Below, piece after piece: positions 1-5,826 of a stretch of 64,000 nucleotides of DNA (its first letter is position 1; each line of letters begins with the position of its first letter). Source of the DNA: Faucicola sp048551375 (GTDB lineage: Bacteria > Pseudomonadota > Gammaproteobacteria > Pseudomonadales > Moraxellaceae); contig NZ_JBLYZJ010000010.1 in assembly GCF_048551375.1 (NCBI RefSeq), positions 1 through 64,000 of the forward strand, written 5' to 3'. Both the position numbers and the translations under genes were made by a program. The notes beneath the pieces were generated by a model. It saw only the letters and a list, made by a program, of their open reading frames with translations. It ran no database searches and was not told the origin of the DNA.

Positions 1-190
1 TCTATTCATTTGTCGGCTCTTAGTGACTTGCTTTTTTTTATAATACCTTGTTTTTATTGAAGTGCGTAACTTCAGTTCATAACTTATCCTCGATTCAACC
101 TTATTTAATTTTTCTAAAATACCAAAAAATTTCTTGTGATAATTGAAAGGTAAGCTTGTGACAATTATTGCCCTATCGAATAACTTATTA
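1..190. other. AT-rich non-coding left edge
   Basis: No open frame with a recognisable product and no RNA gene is visible here. The stretch is AT-rich with several T-runs and ends exactly where the Tn3-type terminal repeat begins at 191. It could be the flank of a mobile element insertion, but no 5-bp target duplication was found that matches the right-hand flank after 4376. Confidence 0.4.
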
Positions 191-228
191 GGGGTCACCA
201 CAGAAAACGGAAAAAACACGGCGGTAAG
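191..228 (+). repeat. Tn3-family-type 38-bp terminal inverted repeat (solo left end)
   Basis: The 38 bases start GGGGTCACCACAG, continue with AAAACGGAAAA and end in GGTAAG. This matches the length, GGGG start and TAAG end of Tn3-family (Tn21-like) terminal repeats. Thirteen further bases, TTTTGTCGAGTAT at 232-244, recur at the identical offset (41 bp from the first G) inside the second such repeat at 4045. The tip faces left, so the decarboxylase module lies on its inner side. No transposase gene is present. Confidence 0.75.
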
Positions 229-401
229 TAGTTTTGTCGAGTATTTTAAGTGATGTAGTAATGTCTAATAAACCAAGGTATTCTGTTTTTCATTAGCGAG
301 TCGTAAAATTCACTATCTAGTTTGAGCCGTTAGTTATTTTGTTAAACTTTTTGGAATATGAAAAAAAACGATTGATTATGTTTTAAAGTTACGGTATCTT
401 T

Positions 402-415
402 TTGATATAAATCAT
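402..415 (+). promoter_or_regulatory. FNR/ANR-like box upstream of the decarboxylase
   Basis: TTGATATAAATCAT matches nine of the ten defined bases of the FNR/ANR consensus TTGAT-N4-ATCAA. Its centre is only about 37 bp before the start codon, too close for a classical -41.5 activator position with any leader. It could therefore be a repressing site, a site on a very short leader, or chance. Confidence 0.35.
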
Positions 416-445
416 CGCAAAATTTTTTCAAGGAAGAAAATAATT

Positions 446-2155
446 ATGCTTGTCTCATCATCTATTAATGCCTCTAATACCAAACCCACCTATACCATCG
501 CTGATTATTTATTTGACCGTGTCGCTGAAGCAGGGGCAAGTGAAGTCTTTGGTGTGCCAGGCGATTTTAACCTGACCTTTTTAGATAATATTGTCGCCTC
601 TGATAAACTACGCTGGGTCGGTAATGCTAATGAACTCAATGCAGGTTATGCAGCTGACGGCTACGCCCGTGAGCGTGGCTTTGCAGCGATGGTGACGACC
701 TTTGGGGTAGGCGAATTGTCAGCAGTCAATGCCACCGCAGGCTCGTTTGCTGAATATGCCCCTGTGCTACATATCGTGGGTGCACCCTCAATGGCGTTAC
801 AAGATAGTAAACGCCGTATTCACCATTCGCTAGGCGATGGCGTGTTCAATCATTTTATGGAAATGATACGCTCAGTAACGGTCGCTCATGCCAAAATCAC
901 CCCCGAAAATGCCACCTCCGAAATTGACCGTGTGATTCGGGCAATTCTAAAGCAACATCGCCCTGGTTATCTCTTACTATCGCCTGATGTGGCTCGTACG
1001 CCGATTTATCTGCCTTCTACCAAGCTGATAGAAGATGTTGAAAATATCACCAGTGAGCAAGCCTTAGCGGATTTTCGCCAAGCCATTACTGAGTTTTTAC
1101 CCAACAAGACCACCACGTTAATCGCTGATTTGATGGTGCATCGTATGGGCTTGCAGTCGAAGCTTAAAGCTTTGATTGATGATACTGATGTGCCTTTTAC
1201 CACGCTATCTTGGGGCAAGACCTTGCTAGATGAGCATAGTGAGCGTTGGGCAGGGACGTATGCAGGGGTCGCTTCTCGCCCTGTGGTCAAAGATGCTGTC
1301 GAAAATGCTGAGTGTTTGATAAAAATTGGCGTGAATTATACCGATACCACCACCGCAGGCTTTAGCATGAAAATTGAGCCGAGCCGTGTGCTAGAGTTGC
1401 ATTTTGAGCGAGCGAGTGTGGGTGATAAAACCTTTGCCCCCATCGCTCTTAAAGATTCGCTAAAAGTGCTACACGAAGTGATGACTTCAGGCATCAACAT
1501 TGTGCCAAAGCCATTGATTGGCAAAGTGGGTGAGCATGTCCAACAAGGTGGCAATGATGAACCATTGCGACAGGTGGATTTATGGGAAATTATCGCTGAA
1601 AGCCTTGATGGGCGTAATCTGATTTTTGCCGAGCAAGGTACGTCGTATTTTGGGATGTGTGATGTGCGAATGCCAAAAGGCGTGACCTTTTATGGACAGC
1701 CAATGTGGGGTTCGATAGGTTATACCTTACCTGCCAGTCTTGGGGCTTCGATTGCCTCGCCTAGCAAACGTAGCGTACTATTGATTGGTGATGGGTCAGC
1801 TTTGCTAACGATTCAAGATTTGGCGGTTATGTTACGAGAAAAAACCCACCCTGTGATTCTGCTGATTAACAATGATGGCTACACGGTCGAGCGAGCGATT
1901 CATGGCGAACTTGAGATGTACAATGACATTCCGCAATGCGATTGGCAACTGATGCCAAAGGCATTTGGGGCAACGGATGAAAATTGTCTAACCCTAAAAG
2001 TCACCACCCCCAATAAGCTACGACAAGCCCTTGATACTGCCAATAATACCCGTGATAAACTGATATTTATTGAAGTAATGACTGACAAACTCGATATTCC
2101 ACCACTACTCGAAGAAATTGCCAACGCCCTAAAAAAATCGGCAAGGGAAGTGTAG
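446..2155 (+). CDS. Thiamine-diphosphate 2-oxo-acid decarboxylase (indolepyruvate/pyruvate decarboxylase family)
   Basis: A 569-residue cytosolic enzyme, full length for the PDC/IPDC family, that converts a 2-oxo acid into an aldehyde and CO2. The family active-site residues are visible: Asp40 in VPGDFN, Glu63 in NELNAGYAADGY, the His126-His127 pair in RRIHHSLGDG, the diphosphate/Mg motif GDGSALL near residue 448, and NNDGYTVER near 477 with its catalytic Glu. The start at 446 has an AAGGAAG ribosome site at 430-436. The substrate (indolepyruvate, phenylpyruvate, branched-chain oxo acids or pyruvate) cannot be read from sequence; the N-terminal signature resembles indolepyruvate/keto-acid decarboxylases. 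The aldehyde dehydrogenase downstream on the same strand suggests that the aldehyde is oxidised to an acid. The pair sits between Tn3-type ends, suggesting acquisition by transfer. Confidence 0.9.
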   Translation: MLVSSSINASNTKPTYTIADYLFDRVAEAGASEVFGVPGDFNLTFLDNIVASDKLRWVGNANELNAGYAADGYARERGFAAMVTTFGVGELSAVNATAGSFAEYAPVLHIVGAPSMALQDSKRRIHHSLGDGVFNHFMEMIRSVTVAHAKITPENATSEIDRVIRAILKQHRPGYLLLSPDVARTPIYLPSTKLIEDVENITSEQALADFRQAITEFLPNKTTTLIADLMVHRMGLQSKLKALIDDTDVPFTTLSWGKTLLDEHSERWAGTYAGVASRPVVKDAVENAECLIKIGVNYTDTTTAGFSMKIEPSRVLELHFERASVGDKTFAPIALKDSLKVLHEVMTSGINIVPKPLIGKVGEHVQQGGNDEPLRQVDLWEIIAESLDGRNLIFAEQGTSYFGMCDVRMPKGVTFYGQPMWGSIGYTLPASLGASIASPSKRSVLLIGDGSALLTIQDLAVMLREKTHPVILLINNDGYTVERAIHGELEMYNDIPQCDWQLMPKAFGATDENCLTLKVTTPNKLRQALDTANNTRDKLIFIEVMTDKLDIPPLLEEIANALKKSAREV

Positions 2156-2198
2156 GTGAGTTAAAGAATTTTATTTGGGATTTACACATTTGCAGAAA

Positions 2199-2279
2199 TT
2201 GTAGGTTGGGTTGAGCGTGCGAAACCCAACGTTATTAATAGCTTATGTTGGGTCTCATACTTCGACCCAACCTACAAAT
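2199..2279. repeat. Palindromic intergenic repeat (GTAGGTTGGGT type)
   Basis: Outer arms TTGTAGGTTGGGT and ACCCAACCTACAA flank an inner pair built on AAACCCAAC and GTTGGGT. This is a common dispersed REP/MITE-like palindrome in proteobacterial genomes. It occupies the gap between the decarboxylase and dehydrogenase genes and could fold in a read-through transcript or terminate part of it. Confidence 0.7.
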
Positions 2280-2338
2280 GGTATTTTTGTGTAAGCCCTA
2301 TTATTAAAGCATAGTAAAAATGGATTTTACTCAACCCC

Positions 2339-2354
2339 TGACCTCAAGGTCAGT
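2339..2354. promoter_or_regulatory. Operator-like perfect palindrome before the aldehyde dehydrogenase
   Basis: CTGACCT-CA-AGGTCAG is a perfect 7-bp inverted repeat ending 26 bp before the ATG at 2381 and just upstream of the AAGGAG ribosome site (2369-2374). The position suits a regulator-binding site or an mRNA hairpin in the leader. No regulator gene lies beside it. Confidence 0.3.
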
Positions 2355-2380
2355 TTATTATAAAACACAAGGAGTGTATC

Positions 2381-3892
2381 ATGCGTTATGCCAACCCCAA
2401 TACTGACGGTGCAAAAGTCAATTTTAAACCGCAATACGAAAACTTTATCAATGGCGAATGGGTCGCCCCTGTCAAAGGTCAATACTTTGACAATCTGTCG
2501 CCTGTGGATGGTAAAGTCTTTACCAAAGCCCCTCGCTCGACTGCCGAAGACGTTGAGCTTGCCTTAGATGCCGCCCATAATGCCAAAATCGAATGGGGCA
2601 AAACTTCACCGACCACTCGCTCAAATCTATTACTCAAAATCGCCGACCGCATGGAGCAAAATCTTGAGATGATTGCGGTTGCCGAAACGTGGGACAATGG
2701 CAAGCCGATTCGTGAGTCATTGGTGGCGGACATTCCATTGGCGATTGACCATTTCCGCTATTTTGCAGGCTGTATCCGTGCTCAAGAAGGCGGTATCAGT
2801 CAGATTGATGATGACACCGTGGCGTATCATTTCCATGAGCCGATTGGTGTGGTCGGACAGATTATTGCGTGGAATTTCCCGATTCTATTATGGGCGTGGA
2901 AAGTCGCCCCAGCCCTCGCCGCAGGCAACTGTATCGTGCTAAAACCTGCCGAGCAAACCCCTGTTAGCGTGCTGATTGTGATGGAGTTGATTGCTGATTT
3001 ATTACCAAAAGGTATTTTAAATATCGTCAATGGTATGGGTGCAGAAGTGGGTAAATACCTTGCCTCTAGCCCTCGTATTGGCAAAGTGGCGTTTACAGGT
3101 TCGACCGAAGTCGGTCACTATATCATGGAATACGCTAGCAAAAATATCATCCCTGTCACGCTCGAATTGGGTGGTAAATCACCAAATATTTTCTTTGCCG
3201 ATGTGATGGATAAAGACGATGAGTTTTTGGACAAAGCCCTCGAAGGCTTGAGTATGTTTGCCCTCAATCAAGGTGAGGTTTGTACTTGTCCATCTCGTGC
3301 GTTAGTGCATGAAAGCATCGCAGACGAATTTATCAAAAAAGCCGTTGAGCGAGTCAAGCGTATCAAGCTCGGGCATCCGCTCGATACCGATACCATGGTG
3401 GGGGCTCAAGCCTCACAAGAACAGCAAGACAAAATCTTGAAATACATCGATATCGGTCAGCAAGAAGGGGCAGAACTGCTTACAGGCGGTAATGCTCGTG
3501 AAGAAGTCGGTGCAGGGTTCTATATTGAGCCAACGATTTTTAAAGGTACTAATGAGATGCGGATTTTTAAAGAAGAAATCTTTGGTCCTGTGTTGTCCGT
3601 CACGACCTTTAAAGATATTGACGAAGCTCTAGCGATTGCCAATGACAGTGATTATGGACTATGCTCTGGCGTGTGGACACGAGATGTTAATACAGCCTAT
3701 CGTGTAGGGCGTGGTATCGAAGCAGGGCGAGTATTCACCAACTGCTACCACAATTACCCAGCTCATGCGGCATTTGGTGGCTACAAAAAATCAGGCATCG
3801 GACGTGAAAACCACAAAATGATGCTTGAGCATTACCAACAAACCAAAAACTTATTGGTCAGTTACTCACCAAAAGCGATGGGGTTTTTCTAA
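2381..3892 (+). CDS. NAD(P)-dependent aldehyde dehydrogenase (AldB/ExaC-like)
   Basis: A 503-residue ALDH-superfamily enzyme that oxidises an aldehyde to its carboxylic acid in the cytosol. Visible hallmarks are the general-base Glu in LELGGKSPNIFF (about residue 262), the catalytic Cys in NQGEVCTCPSRAL (about 302), the cofactor segment GQIIAWNFP with KPAEQTP, and EEIFGPVLS in the C-terminal half. A strong AAGGAG site precedes the ATG. It is closest in style to acetaldehyde dehydrogenase 2/ExaC/AldB proteins (N-terminal YENFINGEWV). It follows the decarboxylase by 225 bp containing a palindromic repeat, so it may be co-transcribed or have its own promoter. Its likely role is to remove the aldehyde made by the upstream enzyme. 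Confidence 0.9.
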   Translation: MRYANPNTDGAKVNFKPQYENFINGEWVAPVKGQYFDNLSPVDGKVFTKAPRSTAEDVELALDAAHNAKIEWGKTSPTTRSNLLLKIADRMEQNLEMIAVAETWDNGKPIRESLVADIPLAIDHFRYFAGCIRAQEGGISQIDDDTVAYHFHEPIGVVGQIIAWNFPILLWAWKVAPALAAGNCIVLKPAEQTPVSVLIVMELIADLLPKGILNIVNGMGAEVGKYLASSPRIGKVAFTGSTEVGHYIMEYASKNIIPVTLELGGKSPNIFFADVMDKDDEFLDKALEGLSMFALNQGEVCTCPSRALVHESIADEFIKKAVERVKRIKLGHPLDTDTMVGAQASQEQQDKILKYIDIGQQEGAELLTGGNAREEVGAGFYIEPTIFKGTNEMRIFKEEIFGPVLSVTTFKDIDEALAIANDSDYGLCSGVWTRDVNTAYRVGRGIEAGRVFTNCYHNYPAHAAFGGYKKSGIGRENHKMMLEHYQQTKNLLVSYSPKAMGFF

Positions 3893-3927
3893 ATTAGTTG
3901 GTGTTTTAAAAAGAAGGTTGCAAAAAT

Positions 3928-3968
3928 TTTTGTGTAAACCTATGTAGCTAAACGGGGTTTACACAAAA
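3928..3968. terminator. Inverted repeat after the aldehyde dehydrogenase
   Basis: TTTTGTGTAAACC (3928-3940) and GGTTTACACAAAA (3956-3968) are perfectly complementary 13-bp arms around a 15-nt loop. This is a plausible transcript-ending hairpin for the decarboxylase/dehydrogenase unit, but it lacks GC richness and a clean T-run, so it may instead be another dispersed palindrome. Confidence 0.4.
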
Positions 3969-4044
3969 TATTTTACAGTCTCTTTTGCAGAAAGACTCTT
4001 AAACGAAATTTTTTATATGATAATCTAGTTTAGCTCGACTTATA

Positions 4045-4376
4045 GGGGTCAGCACAGAATTCGAAGCATATTGTACGCTAAGGAATTTTGTCGAGTATCA
4101 TACTAATATAAATTAGCGTGATAATGGGAGTAACCTATGGAAAACATATATTTTCCATAGAGCTTTTTATTTTCTTAAGCTTCTGCCTATTTATTGGCTT
4201 TCCGCTATCTACTAAAACCAAGAGAATCAAATTGCATAAATTTATGATTAAAAGGGTTTGATGTAGGATTTCTTTTATCAATTATTAAAAATTTGGCTCA
4301 TTTTTTGCATAAAAATGGGATAAAACCCAAAAAAATTCATTAGCGTACAATATGCTTCGAATTCTGTGCTGATTAC
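4045..4376. mobile_element. Miniature element with Tn3-family-type ends (TIME-like), 332 bp
   Basis: The left end (4045-4082) is a 38-bp Tn3-type repeat starting GGGGTCAGCACAGAATTCG and ending GTACGCTAAG. The right end (4339-4376) is its inverted copy with the first four bases changed (GTAA instead of GGGG on the inward-read strand) and the last base altered. The two arms are identical over 33 bp (4049-4081 and 4340-4372), and match over 41 bp with one mismatch. The 250-bp core has no coding frame of note and holds a perfect 10-bp hairpin, CTATGGAAAA...TTTTCCATAG (4135-4160). This fits the Tn3-derived inverted-repeat miniature elements known from Pseudomonas, which are mobilised by a transposase in trans. 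No exact 5-bp duplication flanks it (TTATA left, TTAAC right). Confidence 0.75.
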
Positions 4377-4513
4377 TTAACTTCTATTGGGTATGGTGGT
4401 TTTTTCATGTCGGTATTCTCTCAGATTTTGAGGTCTCCGACAATCTCGGTACGGTTCAGGGTATTTAAAGTAATTGGGTGGGTGTCACCAAAAATCTGCT
4501 CAAAAAATCATCA

Positions 4514-4571
4514 AGGCACAATTTGGGCACAAAATGGGCACATAAAAAATTTCAGCCAAAAAACTGTGCCC
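4514..4571. promoter_or_regulatory. Phased GGCACA box array beside tRNA-Val
   Basis: Three direct copies of (G)GGCACA at 4514-4520, 4525-4531 and 4536-4542 repeat every 11 bp, about one helical turn. An inverted copy, TGTGCCC, lies at 4565-4571. Phased short boxes next to the 3' end of a tRNA gene resemble integrase arm-type sites of an integrative element remnant; this reading is inference. No integrase gene is in the window. Confidence 0.25.
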
Positions 4572-4639
4572 AAAACGAGAAAAGTGGTCATAATCACTTT
4601 TCCTTAAATGACGGCTAAACCCTTGAAAACACACGCAAT

Positions 4640-4672
4640 AAAAAACCCCAATCGTGTGATTGGGGTTTTTTG
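4640..4672. terminator. Bidirectional rho-independent terminator beside tRNA-Val
   Basis: AACCCCAATC and GATTGGGGTT form a strong GC-containing stem with a GTGT loop, with A-run before and T-run after. It can end the minus-strand tRNA-Val transcript and any transcript arriving on the plus strand. Confidence 0.85.
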
Positions 4673-4676
4673 AATG

Positions 4677-4753
4677 TGGTAGGCGTAAACGGATTCGAAC
4701 CATCGACCCCCACCATGTCAAGGTGGTGCTCTAACCAACTGAGCTATACGCCT
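4677..4753 (-). tRNA. tRNA-Val (anticodon GAC)
   Basis: On the minus strand a full cloverleaf is readable. A 7-bp acceptor stem (AGGCGTA with TACGCCT) is followed by the D arm GCTCAGTTGGTTAGAGC, the anticodon stem CCACC/GGTGG with loop TTGACAT (anticodon GAC), the T arm with TTCGAAT, discriminator A and an encoded CCA (4677-4679). A promoter lies upstream and a terminator downstream, so it looks like a single-gene transcription unit. Confidence 0.97.
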
Positions 4754-4793
4754 AAAATTACTGACTAACAGTTACTGCATTCAGTGGGTTGCT

Positions 4794-4821
4794 ATTCTAC
4801 CAATTTTTTATAGATTTGCAA
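4794..4821 (-). promoter_or_regulatory. Sigma-70 promoter of tRNA-Val
   Basis: On the minus strand, TTGCAA (4816-4821) and TAGAAT (4794-4799) are separated by 16 bp. The expected transcript start, about seven bases further on, lies some 33 bases before the tRNA 5' end. Confidence 0.65.
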
Positions 4822-4842
4822 GTATTATTTACAATTTTTTTA

Positions 4843-5787
4843 TTAGCCAAATTTTAGACGCAACCGACCAATAAAACCTTTGATTTTGCTCGAAATACTT
4901 GCTTGGGTCTGCTCGGAATTATCCACCTCCACTTCATAACGTTGGGTCAGTGTTGGGCTGTCTATCAGTTTTTGATATTGCTCAAATCCCCTATCAAGGC
5001 TTAATTGCAATAGATTGGGGCGAATCGGCTTGGGTAAACAGCGATAAATCTGCCCTTTATTAATCAAATCAATCAATAAATGGGCATCTTGAAATTGCGT
5101 CTGCACCAATACGATGAGGTTGGGGGCATATTGTTTGAGGGTATAAATCACAGGGGCGATATTTTCACCGCCAACCGTGACATCCGTCAAACAAACGCCA
5201 ATATCATGGCTACCGAGGTATTCATACGCCTCATCCAATGTTCTGGCATAAAAAAACTCATAACGATTACCAAAACACGCCTGCACCTTTTCGGGTACGT
5301 GCGGATTGTCATCAATGATTAGTAATTTTTTGGTTCGTTCATCCGTTGAAATCTGTGGCGTTTGGGTGGTTGGTTGGCTTGACAGGGCGATTTCTGTGGC
5401 TCGACCGATGACTTTAAGTAGCTCTTCGGATTTACAGGGTTTGGTTAGGTAGCGATAGATTTCACCATCATTAATAGAGCCTAGGATAGCTTGTAAATCT
5501 GCATAACCTGTCAACAAAATACGAATAGTATCAGGCGATACTTCTTTAACTTCTCGCAGAATATCCACCCCTTCACGCTCTGGCATGCGTTGGTCACTCA
5601 CCGCCACATGGACTTTATGGGTCTTGATAAAGTTAATATATTCATTGGGGTCAGTGGTGATAAACACGTCATGGCTACGGCGAAATAGTAGCGACATAGT
5701 ACGTAAAATGCGACTTTCATCATCAATAAATGCTACTTTGGGTTTATGGCTATTGCTATCTATCGTATTGGTTAAGTTCATATCCAT
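4843..5787 (-). CDS. Response regulator with two receiver domains and no output domain
   Basis: This 314-residue protein is almost entirely two tandem CheY-like receiver domains. Receiver 1 shows the acidic pair Asp22-Asp23, phosphoacceptor Asp65 in SDQRMP, the TGYAD switch segment and Lys116 in LTKPC. Receiver 2 shows Asp159-Asp160, phosphoacceptor Asp202 in CLTDVTVGG and a Lys in LPKP. Both have the NxGxIYR(Y/C) segment typical of receivers in HupR/RpfG-type regulators. About 45 C-terminal residues remain, with no DNA-binding or enzymatic domain. It starts 39 bp after the sensor kinase gene on the same strand, so it is probably that kinase's partner, acting by phosphotransfer or protein contact. 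Its output is unknown. Confidence 0.85.
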   Translation of the reverse strand: MDMNLTNTIDSNSHKPKVAFIDDESRILRTMSLLFRRSHDVFITTDPNEYINFIKTHKVHVAVSDQRMPEREGVDILREVKEVSPDTIRILLTGYADLQAILGSINDGEIYRYLTKPCKSEELLKVIGRATEIALSSQPTTQTPQISTDERTKKLLIIDDNPHVPEKVQACFGNRYEFFYARTLDEAYEYLGSHDIGVCLTDVTVGGENIAPVIYTLKQYAPNLIVLVQTQFQDAHLLIDLINKGQIYRCLPKPIRPNLLQLSLDRGFEQYQKLIDSPTLTQRYEVEVDNSEQTQASISSKIKGFIGRLRLKFG

Positions 5788-5826
5788 AATGCAAATCCTT
5801 TATATACGTTGATATTTCCTGACAGT

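Noticed and set aside
4045..4376. A 5-bp target duplication around the miniature element
   Set aside because: TTATA on the left and TTAAC on the right do not match, so no duplication is claimed.
4407..4607. A 66-codon plus-strand frame before tRNA-Val
   Set aside because: No ribosome site, no family resemblance, and it crosses the phased GGCACA boxes; better explained as non-coding.
4500..4721. A minus-strand frame through tRNA-Val
   Set aside because: It reads through the tRNA and its terminator, so it cannot be a real gene.
4843..5787. Calling the double receiver a HupR/HoxA hydrogenase regulator
   Set aside because: It lacks the AAA+ and DNA-binding domains of HupR/HoxA; only receiver-level similarity supports the idea.
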